A DNA stretch of 45,757 bases, taken from assembly GCA_014729085.1 (NCBI GenBank), contig WJKM01000023.1:77648-123404 (forward strand), in the 5' to 3' direction. This document shows positions 33,960 to 41,798 of the stretch, in pieces (the first letter of the stretch is position 1; each line of letters opens with the position of its first letter). Position numbers and translations under genes: made by a program. Source of the stretch: Candidatus Dojkabacteria bacterium. Its GTDB lineage: Bacteria > Patescibacteriota > Dojkabacteria > B142 > WJKM01. The notes beneath the pieces were generated by a model, which worked only from the letters and a program-made list of their open reading frames with translations, did no database searches and was not told where the DNA came from.

Positions 33960-33988
33960 TTAACAAAACCATAAATTTATGCTATAAT
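33960..33988 (+). promoter_or_regulatory. Promoter of the merR-like/carD-like pair
   Basis: TTAACA (33960-33965), exact 17-bp spacer, TATAAT (33983-33988). Predicted start near 33995, about 20 nt before the ATG at 34015. The rest of the 288-bp rpsN-merR gap is AT-rich with no other feature I can support. Confidence 0.72.
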
Positions 33989-34014
33989 TAGTAATATTAG
34001 TAATTCTCAGCATT

Positions 34015-34335
34015 ATGAATATAAGTAATAAACCTGTTTACACTTCTGGTGTTGCATCGTCTATTCTAGGTATTAACAATAAAACGTTAATTAACTATGA
34101 GAACGCAAAACTCATATCCATTAAACGAAATGCAAAAGGCCGAAGATTATACTCTCAACAGGACCTTTACAATATATTGCTCATCAGATATTTGATGAAG
34201 GAAAAGGGACTTACAATGAAAGGAATCAAACTTGCAAAAAAGTTAGTCAATGCAGCCAAAAAGAAAGGAGCAGATATTTTTAATCTACTTGTTCCTCCCA
34301 AAATCGAACAAAAACTACTAAAAAAAGTAATTTAA
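34015..34335 (+). CDS. MerR-like winged-helix transcription regulator
   Basis: A 106-aa protein with a MerR-type DNA-binding domain: YTSGVASSILGINNKTLINYE is the helix-turn-helix, GRRLYSQQDLYNI the wing, RYLMKEKGLTMKGIKLAKKL the following helices. There is no effector domain, so it may act as a constitutive regulator or need a partner. It lies 18 bp before the CarD-like gene. Confidence 0.85.
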   Translation: MNISNKPVYTSGVASSILGINNKTLINYENAKLISIKRNAKGRRLYSQQDLYNILLIRYLMKEKGLTMKGIKLAKKLVNAAKKKGADIFNLLVPPKIEQKLLKKVI

Positions 34336-34353
34336 TTCTTAACATCCGATCAT

Positions 34354-34851
34354 ATGTTTAAAAAAGGAGAATTAGTTATATACCCAGGACATGGTGCTGG
34401 AAAAATAAAAAAAACTTTCAAACAAAAGTTCAATGATGAAATGAAAAAGTATTATAAAATAGCTTTTTTTGACGCTGACATTGAACTCTCTCTTCCTGTC
34501 GAGAACGCAGAACATCTTGGACTAAGAAAACCAACTACCAAAAAAGATTTGAAAACTATGCTGAAAAGCATCAACAAAAAAACAAGATATACAAAAAAAA
34601 TTGAGGACGGCTTGCAAGATAAAATGAAAAAGGCAATACATAATGGTGAAACAGACCTTATCATCAAAAATCTTAAACGACTAAAAACAGTAAGGAAGAA
34701 AAGAAAAAAGGAAGGCAAATCATTTAAAACAACTAATTCACGGCTTATTTCCAGAGCTATTGAATTTCTTAAATCAGAGGTTAGTTTGGTACTTGGAGAT
34801 AAATATGTAGAAAGATTTGATCTAAATCAAGAGTCGGCTCTATATGGATGA
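34354..34851 (+). CDS. CarD-like RNA-polymerase-binding regulator
   Basis: A 165-aa CarD/CdnL-family protein: KKGELVIYPGHGAGKIKK is the Tudor-like RNA-polymerase-interacting domain, followed by a helical, very Lys-rich C-terminal domain. CarD proteins stabilise open promoter complexes, notably at rRNA promoters. Paired with the MerR-like gene in one operon. Confidence 0.88.
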   Translation: MFKKGELVIYPGHGAGKIKKTFKQKFNDEMKKYYKIAFFDADIELSLPVENAEHLGLRKPTTKKDLKTMLKSINKKTRYTKKIEDGLQDKMKKAIHNGETDLIIKNLKRLKTVRKKRKKEGKSFKTTNSRLISRAIEFLKSEVSLVLGDKYVERFDLNQESALYG

Positions 34852-34922
34852 AAATAGTAATTAATTTTCATACTATATCAGTCAAATATCGAAAACCCTT
34901 TAAGTTATTCTTCTTTATACTA

Positions 34923-34994
34923 CTGAGCGGGTAGGACTCGAACCTACAATCCTCCGGTTAACAGCCGGACGCATTACCATTATGCTACCGCTCA
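34923..34994 (-). tRNA. tRNA-Asn(GUU), copy 2, under a leader-peptide attenuator
   Basis: A clean 72-nt cloverleaf on the minus strand: acceptor TGAGCGG/CCGCTCA, D-arm GCATAATGGTAATGC, anticodon arm TCCGG-CTGTTAA-CCGGA (anticodon GTT), T-arm GTAGG TTCGAGT CCTAC, discriminator G, no encoded CCA. A promoter, an Asn-rich leader ORF and an intrinsic terminator lie just upstream on the same strand, ending 18 bp before the tRNA. Its expression therefore seems to depend on translation of Asn codons. Confidence 0.97.
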
Positions 34995-35012
34995 ACAAAT
35001 TTCCTTACATAA

Positions 35013-35041
35013 CAAAAAATCCTCGATTTCTCGGGGATTTT
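35013..35041 (-). terminator. Attenuator terminator upstream of tRNA-Asn
   Basis: On the minus strand AAAATCC-C-CGA-GAAA-TCG-A-GGATTTTTT: two stems split by one C/A mismatch, a GAAA loop and a six-T run. Its 5' arm AAAATCCC is also complementary to GGGATTTT upstream (pairing 2:3), giving the antiterminator alternative. On the plus strand the hairpin is complete but the T run is shorter. Confidence 0.72.
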
Positions 35042-35073
35042 ATATACTACTTGTTAGACAACCAAAATCCCAC

Positions 35074-35127
35074 CTAAAAAAGTGGATTATTATTTCGGTT
35101 ATTGTTAACAAATATCTTTATTTTCAT
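35074..35127 (-). CDS. Asn-rich leader peptide upstream of tRNA-Asn
   Basis: A 17-codon ORF encoding MKIKIFVNNNRNNNPLF, six Asn in two triplets (AAC AAT AAC; AAT AAT AAT). The Asn codons are the 5' arm of a long 1:2 hairpin: TTGTTA (35106-35111) with TAACAA (35051-35056), AACC with GGTT, and AATCCAC with GTGGGATT. Released segment 2 (GGGATTTT) can pair perfectly with AAAATCCC of the terminator. Ribosome stalling at Asn codons would thus let transcription enter tRNA-Asn. The ATG is at the predicted transcription start. Confidence 0.72.
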   Translation of the reverse strand: MKIKIFVNNNRNNNPLF

Positions 35128-35133
35128 ACCATT

Positions 35134-35163
35134 ATTATATCAAAGAAGATTTATTTTTCACAA
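35134..35163 (-). promoter_or_regulatory. Promoter of the tRNA-Asn attenuator unit
   Basis: Minus-strand TTGTGA (35158-35163), 18-bp spacer, TATAAT (35134-35139). Seven bases further is the A of the leader-peptide ATG, so the mRNA is predicted to be leaderless. Confidence 0.68.
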
Positions 35164-35268
35164 TCACAGCTAAATAATCAATATATTTCTAATTTTATAT
35201 TAATTAACTGTAACTTAAATCCAAGTTCGTCGTAAAATTAAATAGTAATATTTAATAATTATAAAAAC

Positions 35269-36468
35269 ATGAAAAATAAATTTCATTTAGCACTTATCTT
35301 ATTTTCCACTTTCTTTCTTATTACCTCGTTTTATAATACAGCTCGTGCATATCTTAAATTTGAAAATCTGGGAATAAACTCAACCGAATCTGAGCCTACC
35401 AGTATTGGAGAGTATTCCAAACCATATGACGGAAGTTTTACAAAACTTGCTATAGAGGTACCTGAAGTTGTCAACCCAGGACAAGACTTTACCTTAAAAT
35501 ACATTTTTTCAAGCCGATATCTCGATATGGATGTGCACCAATGCTCTATCTATCCTGTCATCATCAATAAGAATCAAGAAACAAATTTAATTGGGACAAT
35601 GACTAATCAAATTTTTACTTATCAATATCTTCCGGGTATGGAATTAGATGAAACAAGTAAAAACTGGGAATCAGTTACTGTACAAGCCGGAGATACATAT
35701 ACTGGTTTTGATTTTGATGAACATTTTTACTTTGAAGGTTATGATCAAGGTTCTACATGGGGTCCTCTCCAGCAAGTTGTTGAACAAGATATTAAATTTA
35801 ATGATACTTTAGATATAGGTGATAAAATTAGACTCGATGTTTATTGCTTCTCTCATCTAGATAATCTATTTATTCACGGTTATACAACAACTTGGATAGG
35901 AGACGCACCAGAAAAATTGTTTGTTGATGTCACAGACAAAAATTATCAGTACTATGACGCAATACAATATGCAAAAGAAAACTATATCGTACATGGCTTT
36001 TCCGACAACACATTTCGTCCAGACAACTATATTACAAGAGGAGAATTTACTAAAGTTATAATTAGATCACAGTTTTCACAATCTGAAATTGACGACTGTA
36101 AAACACTTGCTTTTCCAGACATTACTTCATCCAATGTCTTTAAAAACTATATTTGCGTAGCATCTAAACATAATATAGTAAATGGCTTTACGGATGGAAC
36201 ATATAAAACAAATAATAATATAACCCTCGCAGAAGCTACAAAAATTATTTCTCATTCATTTGGCTTCACTGAAAATGTCGAGGAGGTTGAATCCATTAAC
36301 CCGGTTCATCAATTTAAACCATATATCATAGCTCTCGAAGAAAGGAACGCTTTTCCTTCTACAGATACTACCATGCTTAGAGATTTAACAAGAGGTGAAA
36401 TGGTCGAAATGATATATCGAATACTGGAAAACATAACAGACAAACCATCAGCTCAGATTTATCTTTAA
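35269..36468 (+). CDS. Secreted SLH-domain surface protein
   Basis: A 399-aa protein with a signal peptide (about residues 1-27, ending TARAY), a beta-rich N-terminal domain of about 190 residues with no recognised family, and three SLH-type repeats (HGFSDNTFRPDNYITRGEF, NGFTDGTYKTNNN, and a degenerate third). SLH repeats bind wall polymers, so it is probably displayed on the cell surface. It is divergent from tRNA-Asn. Confidence 0.87.
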   Translation: MKNKFHLALILFSTFFLITSFYNTARAYLKFENLGINSTESEPTSIGEYSKPYDGSFTKLAIEVPEVVNPGQDFTLKYIFSSRYLDMDVHQCSIYPVIINKNQETNLIGTMTNQIFTYQYLPGMELDETSKNWESVTVQAGDTYTGFDFDEHFYFEGYDQGSTWGPLQQVVEQDIKFNDTLDIGDKIRLDVYCFSHLDNLFIHGYTTTWIGDAPEKLFVDVTDKNYQYYDAIQYAKENYIVHGFSDNTFRPDNYITRGEFTKVIIRSQFSQSEIDDCKTLAFPDITSSNVFKNYICVASKHNIVNGFTDGTYKTNNNITLAEATKIISHSFGFTENVEEVESINPVHQFKPYIIALEERNAFPSTDTTMLRDLTRGEMVEMIYRILENITDKPSAQIYL

Positions 36469-36474
36469 ATTAAT

Positions 36475-37920
36475 TTAAAGAAATTTTTCTTTCAACATTT
36501 TTTCTGCAAGTTTAGGATTTGCCTTTCCTTTGGATAACCTCATTACCTGTCCAACAAGGAACTGAATTGCATTAGGATTTTTTTCAAGACTTTTAACCAC
36601 CTTGGGGTTATCCTCAATTGCTTTATCGATAAACTCTTCAATTTGCTCTTTATCATTCACTACTTCAAGATCTTTATCTTCAATAATTGTTTCAACAGAT
36701 TTGCCAGTTTTAAAAGTCTGCTCTAAAACATTTTTTGCAATTGTCCCAGTAATTTTATTTGTTTTTATAGCTGAGATAAGTTCCAGTAAATCTTCGGGTT
36801 TTACCCTCAAGTCTTTATAAAGCACATCATTCTTCTTTTTTAATCTGGTTAATTCTCCTAGAATCCAATTTGCTATTTCTTGAGCATATTCATTAATATC
36901 CTCTACCTTAGATGCAGATTTCAAGCATGCTTCAAAAAAACTAGCCCTTGCTTTATTCCTTGCAATATTTTCAGCCGAATCGGGCTCTAAATCGTATTCC
37001 TTAATATACCTATCCTTTTTCTCCTGAGGAAGTTCAATTAAATCCTTTTTAATATCATCTAACCATTCTTCACTTATGAATATAGGTGGTATATCTGGTT
37101 CTGGAAAATATCTATAGTCATCAGACCCTTCTTTTACTCTCTGACTCACGGTATCCCCATCCATATTACGAAGTCCTCTTGTTTCCTGCCGCGGTGTTTC
37201 TCCCTTATCTAGCATTTTACTCTGCCGCTTAATTTCTTTCACAATGATTTTTTTCAAAACAGAAATAGATGCAATATTTTTGACTTCAACTTTGTAATCA
37301 GGAAGCCCCTTCTCTCCCGGCCTTTTAAGAGAAATATTTAGCTCATATCTCATCTGGCCTTTTTCCATATCCGCATCACCAATTCCGAGATAACGTACAA
37401 TTTGCCTCAATCTTTTAGCAAATTTATCAACTTCCTTAACATCTACAAAATCAGGTTCTGTAACTATTTCGATCAATGGTACGCCTGACTTATTAAAATC
37501 AAGAAGAGTTTTTTTCCTTTCATACATACTTTTACCTGTATCCTCTTCCATATGAACTCTAGTTATTCTTATTCTCCTCGAATCTCCGTCTATATCAAAT
37601 TCAATGAAGCCTTTTTCTCCAACTGGTACATCATACTGAGAAATCTGGTAACCTTTTGGTAGATCAGGATAAAAATAATTTTTCCGGTCAAATTTTGTTG
37701 TTTTATTAATATTGCAATTCAAGGCCAAAGCAAGCAATATACATTTTTCTAATCCTTCTTTATTCGGGACAGGTAATGCACCTGGAAGGCCTAAGCATGT
37801 AGGACAAGTATGACTATTTGGTTGCGAACCGAAATATTCAGCAGAACAAGTACAAAACATTTTTGATTTTGTCTTAGGTTGAAGATGCACTTCAAATCCA
37901 ATTATAGGTTGGTACTTCAT
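36475..37920 (-). CDS. gatB: Asp-tRNA(Asn)/Glu-tRNA(Gln) amidotransferase subunit B
   Basis: A 481-aa GatB, the tRNA-binding kinase subunit of GatCAB, which activates the side-chain carboxyl of mischarged Asp-tRNA(Asn) and Glu-tRNA(Gln) before amidation. Hallmarks: IIGFEVHLQPKTKSKMFC, CPTCLGLPGALPVPN, RKNYFYPDLPKGYQISQ, and a C-terminal YqeY-like tail domain. The HVQL motif reads HLQP. It is last in the gatC-gatA-SLH-Nudix-gatB run and may share the Gln/Asn attenuator, though 67 bp separate it from the Nudix gene. Confidence 0.98.
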   Translation of the reverse strand: MKYQPIIGFEVHLQPKTKSKMFCTCSAEYFGSQPNSHTCPTCLGLPGALPVPNKEGLEKCILLALALNCNINKTTKFDRKNYFYPDLPKGYQISQYDVPVGEKGFIEFDIDGDSRRIRITRVHMEEDTGKSMYERKKTLLDFNKSGVPLIEIVTEPDFVDVKEVDKFAKRLRQIVRYLGIGDADMEKGQMRYELNISLKRPGEKGLPDYKVEVKNIASISVLKKIIVKEIKRQSKMLDKGETPRQETRGLRNMDGDTVSQRVKEGSDDYRYFPEPDIPPIFISEEWLDDIKKDLIELPQEKKDRYIKEYDLEPDSAENIARNKARASFFEACLKSASKVEDINEYAQEIANWILGELTRLKKKNDVLYKDLRVKPEDLLELISAIKTNKITGTIAKNVLEQTFKTGKSVETIIEDKDLEVVNDKEQIEEFIDKAIEDNPKVVKSLEKNPNAIQFLVGQVMRLSKGKANPKLAEKMLKEKFL

Positions 37921-37987
37921 AAAATATAATTAAGAGCTTATTATTGTAAAAAAAATTGTTTTCGATCATTGTTAAATTTTGCCTTTT

Positions 37988-38563
37988 TTATTTCAATAAT
38001 CTTTTAAATTTATTAATCTTATGGTCCAGTTTCATCTTTATTAATTTTTGAGTAAGTTCTACATCTCTAAAATTATCACTTGTGGCCATTTCGATAAACT
38101 CATCGATCGTAACTGTTTCGATCATAATTTTTTCACCTGGATCAGGATTTGGTTTTTCATTGCGCTTACATCCTTTCGCAATAAATATATAAATCACCCA
38201 ATCTATCTTCTCCATAGGTCTATATGCATACCACAAATTTATTTCAGATGCTACATATCCAGTCTCCTCCAGCAACTCTCTTTTCGCAGCTACGATTGGT
38301 TTCTCATTATCGTCAATCCTTCCACCCGGTAAACCAATAAATTCCTTCCTACCAGGAAATTTCTGTTTAGTTAAAACTACCTCTTTTTGTTCAGTAACAG
38401 CAATTACATCAGCAGTATCTGGTCTCTTGAGTTTCTCGAAAGTCGCTTTACTTCCATCAAATTGTTCTTGTTCCCATTGATAAACATCAAAAATCACTCC
38501 CTCGAACACTTTTTTTGCATGCTCCGGTATCGGCTGTTTTGATTTTGGTCGTTTTATTTCCAT
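37988..38563 (-). CDS. Nudix hydrolase
   Basis: A 191-aa Nudix hydrolase with a complete box, GGRIDDNEKPIVAAKRELLE followed by ETG. The overall form (N-terminal strand domain, IYIFIAKGC, EPGEK-like DPGEKIM) resembles ADP-ribose pyrophosphatases, which hydrolyse nucleoside diphosphates linked to another moiety. It lies between gatB and the DUF333/SLH gene on the same strand. Confidence 0.9.
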   Translation of the reverse strand: MEIKRPKSKQPIPEHAKKVFEGVIFDVYQWEQEQFDGSKATFEKLKRPDTADVIAVTEQKEVVLTKQKFPGRKEFIGLPGGRIDDNEKPIVAAKRELLEETGYVASEINLWYAYRPMEKIDWVIYIFIAKGCKRNEKPNPDPGEKIMIETVTIDEFIEMATSDNFRDVELTQKLIKMKLDHKINKFKRLLK

Positions 38564-38585
38564 AACATTAAAAGAAAATCACTTT

Positions 38586-39830
38586 TTAATCCACACAAAT
38601 CATAGGCTGGGATTCTCCGTCTATCATTTCTGAATAACATCCAAATGGTAGATTTGTACCTCTACAAATTCCTGCCAATTCATTCTTAGTAATATCAACA
38701 ACACATAAATTTTCACATTGGGTGGAATCTGTGCATGGTGCACCTGCATCTGCTGCTAGATATTCGCACATCCAAGTACCTAACAAACCTGCTTGAACCC
38801 ATCTCCCACCTGTTGCAATACATACCTCTGATTGACTCATTCCTTCATCCATATAACAAGCCTCGGTGCAAGCTTCTGTACACTGGCCAATATAGTATCT
38901 CCCACAAGTGGGCGCACAACTGTCATATTCGCCCCCATTAGCCTCACATACACTTCGAGATAAATCATTGCATTGCATTGACCTTTCAATCCAAGTTCCC
39001 CCAGCTGTTATACAAATACTTTCCCCTGACGAACTTCCTATCTCCACCTTTCGTGAAAGATCAACAATCTTAGCCATCTGGCCTCGGGTCAATACTCTAC
39101 TAGGTCTATAATATCCATCCGAATATCCCGAAATAATCTGCTCTCCATTGACTACTATATTAGTTAATATAGCTATATAACCTTCAAAATCGTTGCCATA
39201 AATATCTGGGAAGGTATGTGGTTTATCCATATTTACTGTCATTCCCTCAACTTCCAAAGCCTTTACTATATATTTAGTTACCTGTCCACGTGTGACATTT
39301 CTTTCTGGATGATACATACCATCACTATAACCCGAAACAATTTCCAAATTTCTAATAGTCTGAATATATTCATTTAAATCCACCGTCATATCATCAGCAT
39401 CGGGAAAACTGTCCCCAGAAGTATCTAAATCAAAGTCAAAAGCTCTAACAATAAATTTCGCCATTTGTGCTCTTGATACAGGATCTTTAGGACCATAAGT
39501 TCCATCACTAAATCCACTGACTATATTGTCTGCATACAAGTTTTCAATATATTTTGCAAAACTATTATTCGCAATATCTGGAAAACTATACTTTATCCAG
39601 GTAGTTCCACACTCATGGGTATAGAAAGCCCATTCCTCGCACATACTACCATCTGAAAAAATACATACTCCATACTGCGAACCATCTGCTTTCGTTCGAA
39701 TCTCGGACGTATACCCCATATCCTCACAATATTCAGAAGCTGGATTAGAGATTGCATAGACCTTTATTGTATAAAAACCAACTGAAATAATTGATAATAA
39801 AAAAAGTATGAAAGTTATTCTTTTTCTCAT
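38586..39830 (-). CDS. Secreted DUF333-SLH-Cys-rich surface protein
   Basis: A 414-aa protein with a signal peptide (about residues 1-26), a DUF333 domain (NPASEYCEDMG, DGSQYGVCIFSDGSMCEEWA), three SLH repeats (SGFSDGTYGP, SGYSDGMYHP, SGYSDGYYRP) and a Cys-rich C-terminal third with repeated C-x(n)-GGxW units (CITAGGTWIERSMQC, CIATGGRWVQAG). The Cys pattern suggests disulfide-stabilised modules outside the cell. It is inserted between gatA and the Nudix gene, 22 bp after gatA. Confidence 0.85.
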   Translation of the reverse strand: MRKRITFILFLLSIISVGFYTIKVYAISNPASEYCEDMGYTSEIRTKADGSQYGVCIFSDGSMCEEWAFYTHECGTTWIKYSFPDIANNSFAKYIENLYADNIVSGFSDGTYGPKDPVSRAQMAKFIVRAFDFDLDTSGDSFPDADDMTVDLNEYIQTIRNLEIVSGYSDGMYHPERNVTRGQVTKYIVKALEVEGMTVNMDKPHTFPDIYGNDFEGYIAILTNIVVNGEQIISGYSDGYYRPSRVLTRGQMAKIVDLSRKVEIGSSSGESICITAGGTWIERSMQCNDLSRSVCEANGGEYDSCAPTCGRYYIGQCTEACTEACYMDEGMSQSEVCIATGGRWVQAGLLGTWMCEYLAADAGAPCTDSTQCENLCVVDITKNELAGICRGTNLPFGCYSEMIDGESQPMICVD

Positions 39831-39852
39831 TTTAATATTTCTAATAACTTAA

Positions 39853-41295
39853 CTAGGATTCATTGATTATCTTTTCAGTATTTGCTGCAATTCCCAACAA
39901 CTTAGCCTCTGAAAATTTTTCACTCATAATCTGGAAGCCAATGGGCAAACCTTCCTTGTTGTATCCGCAATTTATACTTATTGCTGGACATCCAGCGATA
40001 TTTGCATTTACTGTATAAACATCGGCTAGATACATGGCTAACGGATCATTTGATTTTTCACCTAATTTAAAGGCTACAAAAGGTGAAGTTGGTCCAACTA
40101 GGATATCTACTTCTTTGAATAGCTCCATAATTTCCCTTGTAATCTTTACCCTAACTCTCGATGCATGTTTATAATACTCATCCGCATATCCAGCACTTAA
40201 TGCATATGTCCCAAGCATAATTCTTCTTTTCACTTCCGGTTCTAAATATTTGCTTCTGGTCTTCAACAGATTTTGCATATAATTATCTTCCTCTTTTCTT
40301 CCAAATCGAATTCCATCATATCTAGCCATATTTGAGGAGATTTCAGAAGGAACTAGAATATAATAAACAGAAATTCCCTGCTTCAAAATGGGAAGCGAAA
40401 CATCAATTATTTCTGCTCCATTTTTTTTCATTTTTGTAATTGTTTTCTGGACCGCTTGTTTAACATCTTGTGTAATTCCCTGTTCAAAATATTGTTTGGG
40501 AACACCTACTTTAACTTTATCGAGGTTCTTAATTTCATTGAGTTTTTTAAAATAATTTTCAACTGGTAAATCATATGTTGTTGCATCCTTCGAGTCCTTA
40601 CCTGCGATAATTTCCTCAATAAAGGCAGCTTCCCTTACTGTATGTGAAAGGATTCCGGGAGTATCAAAAGAGGATGCCATTGCAATTAAACCATACCTTG
40701 AATTCCTGCCATATGTAACTTTCAGTCCTACTAAACCGCAAAGTGATGCCGGTTGTCTTACAGAGCCCCCCGTATCTGTCCCTATTGCAAAAAGGCCAAT
40801 GCCTGCAGCAAGTGAAGCAGCTGCCCCGGAACTTGATCCTCCTGGTACCCTTGTATTATCTATAGGATTTAGAGTAGGACCAAAACCTGAATTTTCTCCG
40901 CTTGCACCATAAGCGAAGGGGTCACAATTAGTTTTGCCAATGATTACAGCCCCCTCCTCTTCCAACTTCTCTACAACAGTCGCTGAATAAGGTGCAATAA
41001 AATCCTTTAAAATCTTAGACGCAGCTGTAGTTCTAATTCCTTTGGTCATTAATATATCTTTTACAGTACAGGGGATTCCAGCAAGCAATCCAACCTTTTT
41101 GCCCTCTTGAATTTTTTGATCTACTTCCCTAGCTTTTTCTATTGAATCATCTAAAACTGTAATAAAAGCATTTAAATCCTTGCCTTTTGTATTTGCCAGT
41201 TCAAGATGATAACGAACTAGCTCCTCTGACTTTAATTTCTGTTTTTTAATTAGATCAATTGCTTCGAACAATCTAATCTTGGATAAATCTTTCAT
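39853..41295 (-). CDS. gatA: Asp-tRNA(Asn)/Glu-tRNA(Gln) amidotransferase subunit A
   Basis: A 480-aa amidase-signature glutaminase that releases ammonia for GatB. The Ser-cisSer-Lys triad is represented by the Lys in IPCTVKDILM, the GGSSSGAAASLAAG signature and GTDTGGSVRQPAS. Length and all motifs are normal. The ATG at 41295 is chosen over TTG 41298. It follows gatC by 23 bp and lies downstream of the Gln/Asn leader attenuator. Confidence 0.98.
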   Translation of the reverse strand: MKDLSKIRLFEAIDLIKKQKLKSEELVRYHLELANTKGKDLNAFITVLDDSIEKAREVDQKIQEGKKVGLLAGIPCTVKDILMTKGIRTTAASKILKDFIAPYSATVVEKLEEEGAVIIGKTNCDPFAYGASGENSGFGPTLNPIDNTRVPGGSSSGAAASLAAGIGLFAIGTDTGGSVRQPASLCGLVGLKVTYGRNSRYGLIAMASSFDTPGILSHTVREAAFIEEIIAGKDSKDATTYDLPVENYFKKLNEIKNLDKVKVGVPKQYFEQGITQDVKQAVQKTITKMKKNGAEIIDVSLPILKQGISVYYILVPSEISSNMARYDGIRFGRKEEDNYMQNLLKTRSKYLEPEVKRRIMLGTYALSAGYADEYYKHASRVRVKITREIMELFKEVDILVGPTSPFVAFKLGEKSNDPLAMYLADVYTVNANIAGCPAISINCGYNKEGLPIGFQIMSEKFSEAKLLGIAANTEKIINES

Positions 41296-41318
41296 CAAAT
41301 GAATTTAAAATCTAAAGA

Positions 41319-41615
41319 TCAAAGTACTTTACTAATCGCAAAAAAATCATCTTTCTTTCTACCCTCAGTTGCGTTTAAAAATACATTTTTATCTTCCAAA
41401 CTTGCTTCTGACTTATCTTCACGGAGTCTCTCTCCTTCATAATCAAATAAATGTGAAATGTATTCTGTATTTTGTACATCAACATTCTTGATTTTATCTA
41501 TATATTCCAGTACAGAAGCCATCTGTTCTTTGTATATCCTAACCTCCTCTTTAGATAAATCAAGCTTTGCAAGATCAGCTATTTTTTTAACTAATTTATC
41601 GTCTATTTTAACCAT
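41319..41615 (-). CDS. gatC: Asp-tRNA(Asn)/Glu-tRNA(Gln) amidotransferase subunit C
   Basis: A 98-aa GatC, which stabilises GatA on GatB. VKKIADLAKLDLSKEEV is the family N-terminus, then QMASVLEYIDKIKNVDV and a short REDK-type loop (LREDKSE). First structural gene after the attenuator. A weak alternative promoter (-10 TATAAT at 41652-41657 with a poor -35) lies between the terminator and the ATG. Confidence 0.95.
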   Translation of the reverse strand: MVKIDDKLVKKIADLAKLDLSKEEVRIYKEQMASVLEYIDKIKNVDVQNTEYISHLFDYEGERLREDKSEASLEDKNVFLNATEGRKKDDFFAISKVL

Positions 41616-41668
41616 AATCAGATATTAAATAAAAAATTACATTATCAAAATATTATACTTATACTTAT

Positions 41669-41699
41669 TAAAAAAAGAAAAATCCCTACTGTGGGATTT
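41669..41699 (-). terminator. Attenuator terminator in the gatCA leader
   Basis: Minus-strand hairpin AAATCCC-CACAGTA-GGGATTT followed by TTTTTCTTTTTTT. It lies between a promoter (41799-41827) and gatC, so it would stop gatCA transcripts. The 5' arm overlaps ATCAAAATCC (41694-41703), which pairs with an upstream segment in the antiterminator form. Confidence 0.82.
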
Positions 41700-41721
41700 T
41701 GATCTACTATTTAACCATATT

Positions 41722-41770
41722 AAAACAATCAAAATCCGCTATTCGGAAGAATTTCCATTTTGATTATTTT
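41722..41770 (-). promoter_or_regulatory. Anti-antiterminator hairpin of the gatCA leader
   Basis: On the minus strand AAAATAATCAAAAT (41757-41770) pairs with ATTTTGATTGTTTT (41722-41735), 14 bp with one T-G. The 5' arm is the CAA AAT AAT CAA AAT codon stretch of the leader peptide. The 3' part GGATTTTGAT (41728-41737) can instead form 10 Watson-Crick pairs with ATCAAAATCC (41694-41703), which excludes the terminator. Confidence 0.75.
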
Positions 41771-41789
41771 GTTTAAGGTATTTGTACAT
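41739..41789 (-). CDS. Gln/Asn-rich leader peptide of gatCA
   Basis: A 16-codon ORF encoding MYKYLKQNNQNGNSSE: two Gln and four Asn within residues 7-13. Gln and Asn are exactly the amino acids whose tRNAs GatCAB completes. The ORF starts about 3 nt after the predicted transcription start and its Gln/Asn codons form the 5' arm of the 1:2 hairpin. Low Gln-tRNA or Asn-tRNA would stall the ribosome there, free segment 2 to pair with segment 3, and permit gatCA expression. Too short for the ORF track. Confidence 0.78.
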   Translation of the reverse strand: MYKYLKQNNQNGNSSE

Positions 41790-41798
41790 TATGTTTAT

